Positions 1 through 7,336 of a DNA stretch of 11,121 nt are shown in pieces. The notes beneath the pieces were generated by a model that did no database searches, was not told the origin of the DNA, and was given only the letters and a program-made list of their open reading frames with translations. A program made the translations under genes and the position numbers. Source of the stretch: Methylocystaceae bacterium. GTDB taxonomy: Bacteria > Pseudomonadota > Alphaproteobacteria > Rhizobiales > Beijerinckiaceae. Every line of letters starts with the position of its first letter. Within the stretch, counting starts at the first letter, position 1. Where the stretch lies: positions 589-11,709 of the forward strand of contig PLZT01000232.1 of NCBI GenBank assembly GCA_003152255.1, written 5' to 3'.

Positions 1-70
1 TTCCCAGCTGGCCTTTTTCGAGATTGCGGTTGCCCCATAGCTTCCAGCTTCCGTCCCGCTGTCGGCGCCT

Positions 71-400
71 GAGGTTCGAGATCGGGCGGTTCGGATGGTG
101 CAGGACCACCGGGTCGACTATGGCTCGGAATGGGGGGCGATTTCGTCGATTGCCGCGAAGATTGGCTGCACGGCCGAGAGCTTGCGGCGTTGGCTGCGAC
201 AGGCGGAGCGCGATGCGGGAACGCGCTCCGGCGCGACGACGGATGAGCGCGAGCGGATCAAGGCGCTGGAGCGGGAAAACCGCGAACTGCGTCAGGTTGC
301 CCAGGCGGAGCTCGACCGCCGGTTCAAGCCATGATCGCCTCGGCGCACGGGGTCGAGCCGATCTGCAAGGTTTTGCCGATCGCCCCATCGACCTATTGGG
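71..400 (+). pseudogene. IS3-family transposase remnant (orfA and start of orfB)
   Basis: The frame through 95-334 reads as an IS3-type OrfA: a helix-turn-helix ([10 protein letters not shown], then [15 protein letters not shown]) and the start of the leucine-zipper coiled coil ([11 protein letters not shown]). It ends in [11 protein letters not shown] and overlaps a second frame by ATGA at 331-334, the usual orfA/orfB junction. The orfB part carries GVEPICKVLPIAPSTY, an OrfB N-terminal signature, and homology stops near position 400, long before the DDE catalytic core. Compared with the family as I remember it, about 11 residues are missing after LRQ in OrfA and about 7 after MIA in OrfB, both without loss of frame. 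The orfA frame is open upstream only to a TAG at 38-40 and has no ATG before 95, so the native start is also lost. It cannot encode an active transposase. Family assignment is confident; the deletions rest on remembered homologues. Confidence 0.8.
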
Positions 401-533
401 CCTCCTTTTCATACTGTCTCCGCGGCTGCGAGGATATCCCAGTGACCGGATCTCCCTGCTCCTGTCTGCCAAAAGACGGACCTCAGGGGTGGACCTGTTC
501 ATTGGGGGTGGATCACGCAAAGTTTGAGCACGG

Positions 534-2363
534 CTACTCCACCGTCACGCTTTTCGCCAAATTGCGCGGCTGGTCGACGTCCTTGCCCATGAAAACCGCG
601 ACGTGATAGGCGAGAAGCTGCGCCGGCACGGCGTAAACCAGCGCCGCGAAGGCCCCGCTGGCCGCCTCGGGCATTTCGATGAAGCCGGCCAGTTCCGCGC
701 TGGCGGCGACGCGGGCGCTTTCCGGGCCGATCAGGATCAGATGGCCGCCGCGCGCCGCGACTTCCTGCAGATTGGAGACGGTTTTCTCCAAACTTGCGTC
801 ATGCGGCGCCAGCACGATCACCGGAATGGCGAAGTCGATCAGCGCGATCGGGCCGTGCTTCAATTCGCCGGCGGCGTAGCCCTCGGCGTGGATATAGGAC
901 AGCTCCTTGAGCTTTAGCGCGCCCTCCAGCGCGAGCGGATAGGATGGGCCGCGCCCGAGATACAATACGCTCGAGGCCCGCGCGACATCGCGCGCGACGG
1001 GCTCGATCCGCGCCTCATCCTTCAGCACCCGCGCCATCAGGCCCGGCGTCGCGATAAGTTCGGCGACCAGCTCCTTTTCCCGTGCCTCGGTCAACACGCC
1101 GCGCGCCCGGCCGAGCGCCAGCGCGAGACAGGCGAAGACGGCGAGCTGGCAGGTGAAGGCCTTGGTCGAGGCGACGCCGATCTCCGGCCCGGCCAGCGTT
1201 TGCGCCACGGTGTCGCTCTCGCGCGCGATGGTCGAGGTCTCGACATTGACGATCGAGAGAACATGCTGTCCCTGCGCCTTGGCGTAGCGCAGCGCCGCCA
1301 AGGTGTCCGCCGTCTCGCCCGATTGCGACACGACGATCATCAGCCCGTCCTTGGGCAGCGGCGCCTCGCGGTAGCGAAACTCCGAGGCGATGTCGATCTC
1401 GACCGAAAGCCGCGCGAAGCGCTCCAGCCAATAGCGCGCGACGAGCCCGGCGTAAAAGGCGGTGCCGCAGGCTGAAATGGTGACGCGCGACAGCGCCTTG
1501 GCGTCGAAGGCGAGGTCGAACGGCAGCCGAGCGGTTCCATTGGCGAGATCGAGATAATGCGCCAGCGTGCGCCCGACAACCTCGGGCTGTTCGTGGATTT
1601 CCTTGGCCATGTAGTGGCGGTAATTGCCCTTGTCGACCATCAGCGAGCCGGCCTGCAACGGCCGCCGCGCGCGTTCGACGATCCGACCGGCGGCGTCGAA
1701 GAAGGTGGTTTTTTCGCGCGTCAGCGTCACCCAATCGTCTTCTTCGAGATAGGCGATCTCCGTGGCGAAAGGCGCCAGCGCCAGCGCGTCGGAGCCAAGA
1801 TAAACGCCGTCGTCGCCGAAGCCCACGGCGAGCGGCGAGCCGCGCCTCGCGCCGATCAGCAGATCGAGTTCGCCGTCGAATAGAAAAACCAGCGCGAAAG
1901 CGCCCTTGAGCCGCCCGAGCGCCGCCGCCACCGCCTCGCGTGGCTTGGAGCCCCGGCGCATTTCCTCGGCGACGAGATGCGCGACGGCCTCGGAGTCCGT
2001 CTCGGTGGCGAAGACATGGCCCTTGGCGGTCAGCTCCTCGCGCAGCTCGCGGAAATTCTCGATAATGCCGTTATGGACCACCGCGACCCTGTCGTTGGCG
2101 TGCGGGTGCGCGTTGTTTTCGTTGGGGCGGCCATGCGTCGCCCAGCGGGTGTGGCCGAGGCCGATGTGGCCTTTGAGCGGATGCGCCGCGAGCCTTTCTT
2201 CGAGATTACGCAACTTGCCGCTCGCGCGAACGCGCGTCAGCCTTCCCTCCTCCAGCGTCGCGACGCCCGCCGAATCATAGCCGCGATATTCGAGCCGCCG
2301 TAGCGCTTCAATGAGGTAAGGAGCGACGGGCTCACGGCCCAATATTCCCACTATGCCACACAT
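534..2363 (-). CDS. glmS: glutamine--fructose-6-phosphate aminotransferase (isomerizing)
   Basis: GlmS is a cytosolic enzyme that converts fructose-6-phosphate plus glutamine to glucosamine-6-phosphate and glutamate, the entry step to UDP-GlcNAc for peptidoglycan and LPS. I start it at the ATG at 2361-2363 so that Cys2 of MCGIVGILG becomes the N-terminal nucleophile; a longer frame to 2402 exists but would bury that cysteine. The product is 609 residues, the same as E. coli GlmS. The N-terminal glutaminase domain shows GHTRWATHG and HNGIIENF. The two SIS sugar-isomerase domains show SACGTAFYAG, SQSGETADT, EIGVASTKAFT and KELSYIHAEGYAAGELKHGP, and the C-terminal tail is DQPRNLAKSVTVE with the conserved lysine. 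No frameshift or missing residue is seen. It lies 96 bp downstream of glmM on the same strand and is probably expressed with it. No riboswitch/ribozyme resembling the Gram-positive glmS element was noticed. No clear terminator follows the TAG; IS debris begins within about 130 bp. Confidence 0.97.
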   Translation of the reverse strand: MCGIVGILGREPVAPYLIEALRRLEYRGYDSAGVATLEEGRLTRVRASGKLRNLEERLAAHPLKGHIGLGHTRWATHGRPNENNAHPHANDRVAVVHNGIIENFRELREELTAKGHVFATETDSEAVAHLVAEEMRRGSKPREAVAAALGRLKGAFALVFLFDGELDLLIGARRGSPLAVGFGDDGVYLGSDALALAPFATEIAYLEEDDWVTLTREKTTFFDAAGRIVERARRPLQAGSLMVDKGNYRHYMAKEIHEQPEVVGRTLAHYLDLANGTARLPFDLAFDAKALSRVTISACGTAFYAGLVARYWLERFARLSVEIDIASEFRYREAPLPKDGLMIVVSQSGETADTLAALRYAKAQGQHVLSIVNVETSTIARESDTVAQTLAGPEIGVASTKAFTCQLAVFACLALALGRARGVLTEAREKELVAELIATPGLMARVLKDEARIEPVARDVARASSVLYLGRGPSYPLALEGALKLKELSYIHAEGYAAGELKHGPIALIDFAIPVIVLAPHDASLEKTVSNLQEVAARGGHLILIGPESARVAASAELAGFIEMPEAASGAFAALVYAVPAQLLAYHVAVFMGKDVDQPRNLAKSVTVE

Positions 2364-2459
2364 GAATAAGCTCTCATTCGAGACATATCCGAGCCTTATC
2401 AACTTCCCGAAAGGCTGTCCAAAAGGCTTTCATTTTGACCTCGGGGATCGTTGGCGGCG

Positions 2460-3806
2460 TCACGCTGCTTGCGCGACCTCTTTCAGAGCGCCGCAAATTT
2501 CCGCGACGAGCTTTTCCACCAGTTCGGGATCGTCGCCCTCGCCCATGATGCGGATCACCGGTTCAGTGCCGGAGGGACGGACGATCAGCCGACCGCCGGA
2601 GCCGAGCCGGCGCCGCGCCTCGTCGATGGCGGTGACGACGGTCGCTTCTTCAAGTTGGCGCTTTTCCGCTCGCACGTTCTTCAAAACCTGCGGAAGCGGT
2701 TCGAAGCGGCGGCAGACATCGCTGACACGCTGTTCGCGACACTTCACCGTTGCAAGAACCTGCATCGCGGTGACGAGGCCGTCGCCCGTGGTGGAGAAAT
2801 CCGACAAGATCAAATGCCCAGATTGCTCACCGCCGACGTTGTACCCCTTTTGACGCATGCGCTCGATCACATAGCGGTCGCCGACGGCGGTTCGCTCAAG
2901 CTTCAACCCGAGTGAGGCGAGATGCCGCTCTAGGCCGAGATTGGACATCACGGTCGCCACGACGCCCGGCTTTGCTAGCTGCCCTTGCTCATGCCAGCTC
3001 TCCGCCACCACGGCCATGAGCTGATCGCCGTCAATGACACGGCCAAATTCATCGACCATGATAACGCGGTCGGCGTCCCCATCGAGCGCGATGCCAACAT
3101 CGGCGCGCAATTCGCGCACTTTCTCGCGTAACGCCAGAGGCGAGGTGGAGCCAACGTCCCGGTTGATGTTGTAGCCGTCTGGCTCGACGCCGATTGCGAT
3201 GACCTCGGCGCCAAGCTCCCATAAGGCTTCCGGGGCGACCTTATAGGCCGCGCCATTCCCGCAATCGATGACGACGCGCAGTCCTTCGAACGTCATGTTT
3301 CGCGGCAAGGTGCGCTTGGCGAATTCAATGTAACGCGCGCGCGCGTCGTCGACGCGGCGGGCGCGGCCAAGTTCGTGAGGCGCTCCGCGTTTTTGCGAGA
3401 GATCGCTGTCAAGCAGCTGCTCGATCTCAATTTCGATTTCGTCGGACAGCTTGTGCCCGTCGGGGCCGAATAATTTGATGCCGTTGTCTTCGTAAGCATT
3501 ATGCGAAGCCGAGATCATGACGCCGACGTCGGCGCGCATGGAGCGCGTCAGCATGGCGACCGCCGGCGTCGGCATCGGGCCGAGAAGCAGCGGGTCCATG
3601 CCAACCGAGGTGAAGCCGGCGACCAGCGCACATTCGATCATATATCCCGAGAGACGTGTGTCCTTGCCGATGACCACTCGATTCCGAGCTTCGCCCCGGT
3701 GGAAAATTATCCCCGCGGCCTGACCGATTTTCAGCGCGAGTTCAGGGGTTATCTTTTCATTGGCTTTGCCGCGGATGCCGTCAGTGCCGAAATAATTACG
3801 TTTCAT
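2460..3806 (-). CDS. glmM: phosphoglucosamine mutase
   Basis: GlmM interconverts glucosamine-6-phosphate and glucosamine-1-phosphate through a phosphoserine enzyme, feeding GlmU in UDP-GlcNAc synthesis; it acts in the cytosol. The 448-residue product has the usual length of the family. Visible in order are the N-terminal [11 protein letters not shown] (6-16), the active-site serine loop GVMISASHN with Ser101, the metal-binding loop DGDADR (242-247), the sugar-binding GEQSGH (326-331) and the phosphate-binding RPSGTEP (410-416). The ISASHN and GEQSGH forms and the length favour GlmM over a general phosphoglucomutase/phosphomannomutase. Start is the ATG at 3804-3806, just before KRNYFGTDG, the normal GlmM N-terminus; the ribosome binding site is weak. 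It precedes glmS by 96 bp. In alphaproteobacteria glmM more often follows ftsH/folP, so glmM-glmS adjacency beside an integrase is unusual. The gene looks intact. Confidence 0.97.
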   Translation of the reverse strand: MKRNYFGTDGIRGKANEKITPELALKIGQAAGIIFHRGEARNRVVIGKDTRLSGYMIECALVAGFTSVGMDPLLLGPMPTPAVAMLTRSMRADVGVMISASHNAYEDNGIKLFGPDGHKLSDEIEIEIEQLLDSDLSQKRGAPHELGRARRVDDARARYIEFAKRTLPRNMTFEGLRVVIDCGNGAAYKVAPEALWELGAEVIAIGVEPDGYNINRDVGSTSPLALREKVRELRADVGIALDGDADRVIMVDEFGRVIDGDQLMAVVAESWHEQGQLAKPGVVATVMSNLGLERHLASLGLKLERTAVGDRYVIERMRQKGYNVGGEQSGHLILSDFSTTGDGLVTAMQVLATVKCREQRVSDVCRRFEPLPQVLKNVRAEKRQLEEATVVTAIDEARRRLGSGGRLIVRPSGTEPVIRIMGEGDDPELVEKLVAEICGALKEVAQAA

Positions 3807-3890
3807 AGGCTCAGGCCCACACGTTAATCATCTAGAAAGGTCTTACAGCAGCACTCTTTTAATTTTAATTGTGGCATTTTTGCGCCGCGC
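3807..3890 (-). promoter_or_regulatory. AT-rich gap between integrase and glmM, possible glmM promoter
   Basis: The 84-bp gap contains the most AT-rich patch of this part of the window, at 3856-3882, with a tandem TTTTAA repeat and a run of T's. It lies about 50-75 bp upstream of the glmM start, so an UP-element/promoter role is possible. I could not find a convincing -35/-10 pair. An alternative is that glmM is read from the integrase promoter. Confidence 0.25.
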
Positions 3891-4871
3891 TTACGGTAGA
3901 GGGGCGCGGGCATCGCGCGCCCTTCGAAGTAGAGGGGCGAGATTCGCATTCTCAACATATCGCCCCACGACATTCATTGTTTTCCAGCCGCCGGCCTGCA
4001 TGATCGGCAAGACGCCAAGCCCCGACACAATCATGTCTTGCGCGGCGCCGACGCGCATCGAATGACCCGATAAATGTTCGATCGCTTGGGCCGATAGACC
4101 GGCTGCCTGCGCGGCTTGTTTTAGAATCCGATTGACGGAGTAGGGATGGAGCGGGCGGTTGCCAGCGCGGTCGTCCCGAACCGCGCGAAAAATATAGCCT
4201 ACGGCGATCCCTGCCGCTTTCAACCAGGCGTGAACCAATTTCAAGCTCTCGGGCGAGACATATCCAAGCCTTCCTTCTCCGTAAGGGTCGTTCTTCGATC
4301 GTCTAATCAGGATTTGAGCCGAGCCGTTGGAAGGCGGCCGCAGGTCCTCCACAAGCAAGGCGACCAGTTCGGCGCGTCGGCAAAGCGTGTCATGGCCTAA
4401 TGCGATCATGGCGCGATCGCGTTTCCCGGCGAGCGTGTTCGGGCACGCTGCGATCAGCTGATCGCGTAAATTGTTGGTCAGCCCGAGCGCCTGTTGTGGC
4501 CGGGCGCGTTTGGCGCGGAGCGCCCGCCGCATAGCAATCACCACTTCTTCGTCGGTCACCGGGTTCTCCATCCGCAGAAGCCTATGGACCTTGCGGATCC
4601 CCGCCAGCCGGCGCTTGAGGGTCGCGGCCGAGCAGCTTTCCGTTTCGTGGGCGATAAAGGCCGCGACGGTCTGCGGATTCGCGGGAAGCGCCCGCCGCCG
4701 CGCCTTGCGGCACCAATCCTCGAAAGCTTGCATATCCGATCGATAGGCGCGCAGCGTGGCGTCGGCATAGGCGCCCTCAAGCTTGGCGAGGGCATCGCGC
4801 CATTCGTCACCTCGACTTTTGAAGTTGGCGGGCTTGCCGTGCTGAGCTGGATAGGAGACTGTGTTTTTCAT
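3891..4871 (-). CDS. tyrosine recombinase / site-specific integrase
   Basis: The 326-residue product is a phage-integrase-type tyrosine recombinase, which cuts and rejoins DNA at short inverted sites through a 3'-phosphotyrosine. An N-terminal SAM-like core-binding region (about 22-105, with DATLRAYRSDMQAFEDWC) precedes the catalytic domain. Catalytic residues can be placed: Arg165 in LCRRAEL, Lys193 in RRSKNDPYG, His270 and Arg273 in GHSMRVGAAQDM, Trp296 in QAGGW and the nucleophile Tyr305 in VGRYVENA. All are present, so the enzyme may be active. I prefer the ATG at 4869-4871; another in-frame ATG at 4878-4880 adds three residues, and the longer open frame to 5060 is antisense to the regulator gene and unlikely. 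It is divergent from the XRE gene across a gap rich in dyads and is followed by glmM in the same direction. No att-type duplication was spotted. The GHSxRVGAAQ form is common in alphaproteobacterial plasmid/island recombinases. Confidence 0.92.
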   Translation of the reverse strand: MKNTVSYPAQHGKPANFKSRGDEWRDALAKLEGAYADATLRAYRSDMQAFEDWCRKARRRALPANPQTVAAFIAHETESCSAATLKRRLAGIRKVHRLLRMENPVTDEEVVIAMRRALRAKRARPQQALGLTNNLRDQLIAACPNTLAGKRDRAMIALGHDTLCRRAELVALLVEDLRPPSNGSAQILIRRSKNDPYGEGRLGYVSPESLKLVHAWLKAAGIAVGYIFRAVRDDRAGNRPLHPYSVNRILKQAAQAAGLSAQAIEHLSGHSMRVGAAQDMIVSGLGVLPIMQAGGWKTMNVVGRYVENANLAPLLRRARDARAPLP

Positions 4872-4880
4872 ACAGACCAT

Positions 4881-4914
4881 CTCATTATGAGACTTTAAAG
4901 TCCATATAATGGAC
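4881..4914. promoter_or_regulatory. operator region: three overlapping dyads between integrase and XRE gene
   Basis: Three palindromes abut. The first is CTCAT-T-ATGAG at 4881-4891 (centre 4886). The second is a perfect GACTTTAAAGTC at 4891-4902 (centre 4896.5). The third is GTCCAT-ATA-ATGGAC at 4900-4914 (centre 4907). The centres are each exactly 10.5 bp apart, one helical turn, so bound dimers would line up on one face. A consensus TATAAT at 4905-4910 lies in the third dyad and could be the -10 of the XRE gene (ATG at 4931); the matching -35 is poor. On the minus strand CATAAT at 4884-4889 could serve the integrase. The site is the obvious target of the XRE protein encoded next to it, giving joint control of both genes. 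Dyads and spacing are seen directly; binding and promoter roles are inferred. Confidence 0.6.
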
Positions 4915-4930
4915 AATACGGCGGGAATCA

Positions 4931-5179
4931 ATGCTGACGGGCCTACAAATTCGTGCAGCCAGAGCAGCGCTGGGTTGGTCAGCTGCCGCGTTGGCCGAAA
5001 AGGCAGGCGTTGCAATGAAAACGATCGCCCGCTTTGAGCAAGTGGATGGCGTTCCTCCAAGTCGGTCGGCGACCTTGGCCGAGATCCGGCGGGTGCTCGA
5101 AGCCGCCGGCATCGAATTCATCGGCACGCCGGAGGACGGCCCCGGCATTCGCTTGCGACGCGCCGCGCCGCGGGAGTAA
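4931..5179 (+). CDS. small XRE/Cro-type helix-turn-helix regulator
   Basis: This 82-residue protein is almost entirely a Cro/C1-type HTH domain: LTGLQIRAARAALGWS (helix 1), AALAEKAGVAMKTIARFE (helices 2-3, recognition helix VAMKTIARFE), then a short C-terminal part ending GIRLRRAAPRE. Such stand-alone regulators are frequent in rhizobial and methylotroph islands, where they bind dyads in their own promoter. The start is the ATG at 4931-4933, with a weak GGGA ribosome binding site. It is divergent from the integrase, with the three-dyad region between them, so autoregulation plus control of the integrase is the simplest model. It precedes the four-gene cassette by 99 bp, but that cassette seems to have its own promoter. 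The regulator is too short to carry a ligand or dimerisation domain. DNA-binding role is confident; target is inferred. Confidence 0.85.
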   Translation: MLTGLQIRAARAALGWSAAALAEKAGVAMKTIARFEQVDGVPPSRSATLAEIRRVLEAAGIEFIGTPEDGPGIRLRRAAPRE

Positions 5180-5242
5180 AGAAGCGCCCGCGAGAAATAA
5201 CTTCTCCGGCGTTCGCTGATGCGCGACGAGTTGCTGGAATTT

Positions 5243-5251
5243 TGGTACAAT
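5243..5251 (+). promoter_or_regulatory. candidate extended -10 promoter for the four-gene cassette
   Basis: TGGTACAAT fits an extended -10 (TG-N-TACAAT, 5 of 6 in the hexamer) 28 bp before the ATG at 5279. A GGAG ribosome binding site at 5268-5271 lies 7 nt from that ATG. There is no good -35, which extended -10 promoters can tolerate. Confidence 0.4.
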
Positions 5252-5278
5252 CCGTGAACAAAATTTCGGAGCGTGCCC

Positions 5279-5896
5279 ATGCCGAGCCAAACACGAAAAA
5301 TCGCGCCCGCCGAGCCCCAGCGGGCCGAACCTGATACCGATCCGCGGTCTCTGTTTGGGCCGGCGCCGCTGCTCGAGGGCGAGGACGCCAGCGCTTACGA
5401 GGCCCTGAATAGTCAGATCCGCTCGGCGGTCGCGCCCAATGACATCATCGAAGAGATATGGGTGCGCGATGTGCTCGATCTCTTGTGGGAGACACTGCGC
5501 CTTAGGCGACTCAAGGCGAAGCTGATGCGCGCGGCCGCGCATGAGGGGCTGGACGAGCTGCTGAGGCCCTTGACCGGAATCCTGGAGCATCGAGATCTGA
5601 GCAACGGCTGGGCCCGTCGTGACGAGAAGTCCGTAAAGAAGGTCGATGCGCTGCTCAAGCAGGCGGGTCTCGACCAGGAGGCGATCGCGGCGCGGACGCT
5701 GGCGGTCAAACTCGACGCCTTTGAGCGGATCGACCGCATGATCATGCAGACCGAGGCGCGGCGCAACATGATCTTGCGCGAGATCGATCGCCGTCGCGAC
5801 GCTCTGGCGCGGCGCTTGCGCGAGGCGTCGGCCATGATCGAGGACGCCCAATTCACCGAGATCGCGGCGCCGGCGCCGGAGGCCGACGCCGCATGA
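5279..5896 (+). CDS. conserved hypothetical protein, cassette gene 1
   Basis: The product has 205 residues and no known function that I recognise. I start it at the ATG at 5279 because GGAG at 5268-5271 is well spaced for it; an in-frame GTG at 5273 would add two residues. Visible features are a proline-rich N-terminus, a block with FGPAPLLEGEDASAYEAL (26-43), then NDIIEEIWVRDVLDLLWETLRLRRLKAKL (54-82, an amphipathic helix), and a long charged helix from about 144 to 187 (KLDAFERIDRM, RRNMILREIDRRRDALARRL) likely to form a coiled coil. There is no signal peptide or membrane segment. From memory, proteins with the same LLEGEDxxAY and IIExIWVRDVxDLxWE blocks are common and unannotated in Hyphomicrobiales. 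Its stop overlaps the next start as ATGA, so the two are translationally coupled. A DNA- or phage-packaging-related role is conceivable but unsupported. Confidence 0.8.
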   Translation: MPSQTRKIAPAEPQRAEPDTDPRSLFGPAPLLEGEDASAYEALNSQIRSAVAPNDIIEEIWVRDVLDLLWETLRLRRLKAKLMRAAAHEGLDELLRPLTGILEHRDLSNGWARRDEKSVKKVDALLKQAGLDQEAIAARTLAVKLDAFERIDRMIMQTEARRNMILREIDRRRDALARRLREASAMIEDAQFTEIAAPAPEADAA

Positions 5897-6486
5897 GGCC
5901 GTCCGCGCGCGCCCTCGCCAATCGTCGTAACGCGCGTCATGGCGCCGGCCCCAAAACGCCGGTGGGAAAGGCCCGCGTCGCTTTGAATGCGCTGCGTCAC
6001 GGTCTCGCCATCCCCGTGGCCCTGGATCCGGCTCTCGGCGCCAGGATCGAACGTCTGGCGCGGGCCGTCGCCGGGCCGGGCGCCGATCCCTTGCGTCTTG
6101 AATGCGCCCGCCGCGTCGCCGAAGCGCAAATCGACGTGCTGCGGGTGCGTCGCGCTCGCTGCGCCTTGCTGGCCGATCCGAGCCCGCGCGTGAAAAAGCC
6201 GAACGCGCGCCAGCTGATCGGCGTGGCCAAGGGACTCTTGCGCGGCGGCGAGGTGGACGAAAACGGCGAAGCGGTCATGCTCGCCCCGAAGGGCATGAAC
6301 GCTCGAAGCGCCCCGACGACGCTTGAACAACGGATTGAGGCGCTCGCCGCGGAACTGGCGCGGCTCGATCGCTATGAGCGGCGCGCCTTGTCGCGGCGAA
6401 AGACCGCGATACGTAATTTCGATGGCTTGTCCCTGCCCCAAGGGGGGCGAGAGCGCTCGTCCCGTTTGGGCAAGGTCGATGAATAG
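5893..6486 (+). CDS. conserved hypothetical protein, cassette gene 2
   Basis: The product has 197 residues. Its hallmark is the basic N-terminal motif ANRRNARHGAGPKTPVGKAR followed by VALNALRHGL (about 9-38), a Gly/Pro/Lys-rich signature I recall from uncharacterised bacterial proteins often found beside genes like its neighbours. The middle (63-100) is an Arg/Ala-rich helix, ECARRVAEAQIDVLRVRRAR, and a second helix, LEQRIEALAAELARLDRYERRALSRRK, sits near residues 143-170 and could be a coiled coil. The C-terminus is basic and probably disordered. It starts at the ATG overlapping the previous stop (ATGA at 5893-5896) with GGAGG at 5878-5882 as ribosome binding site. There is no signal peptide. 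The net charge suggests nucleic-acid contact, but that is an inference and no enzyme motif is seen. Confidence 0.8.
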   Translation: MRPSARALANRRNARHGAGPKTPVGKARVALNALRHGLAIPVALDPALGARIERLARAVAGPGADPLRLECARRVAEAQIDVLRVRRARCALLADPSPRVKKPNARQLIGVAKGLLRGGEVDENGEAVMLAPKGMNARSAPTTLEQRIEALAAELARLDRYERRALSRRKTAIRNFDGLSLPQGGRERSSRLGKVDE

Positions 6487-6542
6487 GCGAAGCTTGGCGC
6501 GGCAGGATTTTGTGATCGCCAGAATTCGCCGAGGAGCCGCCG

Positions 6543-7073
6543 ATGACGCCGCGACGCGATATCGAACTAATAGGCGAGACGGCCGCGTATTCCGTCGCCG
6601 GAACGGCGTTGGGCGAAGCGGCGACAATTCGACGTCCGACACCGCGAACGCGTCCGGTCCAGCCAGGGCGCCGCCCAGACGCGAATGCGCCGCGCCCGCC
6701 GCCAGATGGCGCGCGCGACCGCGCGATCGTCATGGCCGAGCGGCGGCTGCGGGGCGGACTGGAAGCGGTTGTCGCGGCGATCATCGAGGCGGCGAGCTCG
6801 GGCGACATGGCCGCGGCGAGGCTCGTCGTCGACCGATTGCTGCCGGCCCCCCGTGATCGGCGTATTTCGTTCGCGCTGCGGCCCATCGCCTGCGCCGACG
6901 ACGCCATCAAGGCTTCGGCGGACATTCTCGCCGCGGTGGCGCGGGGACGGATCACGCCGGCCGAAGCCGAGGCGGTGGCGAAACTGCTGCATAATTTCAT
7001 CGCGGCGAGCGAGCTGCGCGAGTTCGAACGCAGGCTGGAGGCGCTCGAGGCGGCGTCCGCGCGACGCCCATGA
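6543..7073 (+). CDS. hypothetical protein resembling the C-terminal part of DUF5681-type proteins, cassette gene 3
   Basis: The product has 176 residues. Residues 72-115 (LEAVVAAIIEAASSGDMAAARLVVDRLLP, then RDRRISFALRPI) and 117-170 (ADDAIKASADILAAVARGRITPAEAEAVAKLLHNF, then EFERRLEALE) match in layout proteins that, as I recall, begin with a DUF5681 domain carrying a SGNPxGRP motif. Here that motif is not visible; the first 60 residues are Arg/Pro-rich and look disordered. So this member has either lost or diverged in its N-terminal domain. It starts at the ATG at 6543 with an excellent GAGGAG site at 6531-6536, 56 bp after gene 2, and its stop overlaps gene 4 as ATGA. There is no signal peptide or membrane helix. 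Function is unknown; the family label is a memory-based similarity, not a search result. Confidence 0.75.
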   Translation: MTPRRDIELIGETAAYSVAGTALGEAATIRRPTPRTRPVQPGRRPDANAPRPPPDGARDRAIVMAERRLRGGLEAVVAAIIEAASSGDMAAARLVVDRLLPAPRDRRISFALRPIACADDAIKASADILAAVARGRITPAEAEAVAKLLHNFIAASELREFERRLEALEAASARRP

Positions 7074-7336
7074 AACTGCCCGCCCGCCTTTGGAAGCGCC
7101 TCGAGGCGCTCGAGCGTCCTGGCCCTGGGCCGGATGATGAAATCAACGCCATCCTCCGCGAATACCGCGGCATGAAAGCCCTGCTCCTGGCGATCGAGAA
7201 AGCCCGCGAACTCGAGGGAGAATGGACGAAGGAAGACGACGACGCCATCAAAAACGCCGTCGGGCTGACCGGCGTGAGAAAGCTGCGGCAAGACATGCTG
7301 AGGGAACGGGACAAGAGACGCTCCGGCGAGGTTTGA
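7070..7336 (+). CDS. small hypothetical protein, cassette gene 4
   Basis: The product has 88 residues, charged and probably all-helical: MKLPARLWKRLEALERPG, then EINAILREYRGMKALLLAIEKARELE, and a basic end RQDMLRERDKRR. It begins inside the stop of gene 3 (ATGA, 7070-7073), indicating translational coupling, and closes the cassette. No known domain, signal peptide or membrane segment is visible. I do not recognise a function. It is kept as real because of the overlap, consistent codon use and position at the end of a four-gene run in one direction. Confidence 0.65.
   Translation: MKLPARLWKRLEALERPGPGPDDEINAILREYRGMKALLLAIEKARELEGEWTKEDDDAIKNAVGLTGVRKLRQDMLRERDKRRSGEV

Noticed and set aside
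2364..2459. glmS ribozyme or riboswitch upstream of glmS
   Set aside because: The leader is only 96 nt and shows just a weak 6-bp stem (2392-2397 with 2411-2416); that ribozyme is a feature of Gram-positive bacteria.
4872..5060. Extended N-terminus for the integrase
   Set aside because: It would overlap the XRE gene and the dyad region antisense; the extra residues do not resemble recombinase sequence.
5413..6642. Long minus-strand open frame (409 codons)
   Set aside because: It is antisense to cassette genes 1 and 2, which have coupled starts and good ribosome binding sites; the product is low-complexity Arg/Ser/Ala, typical of a GC-rich shadow frame.
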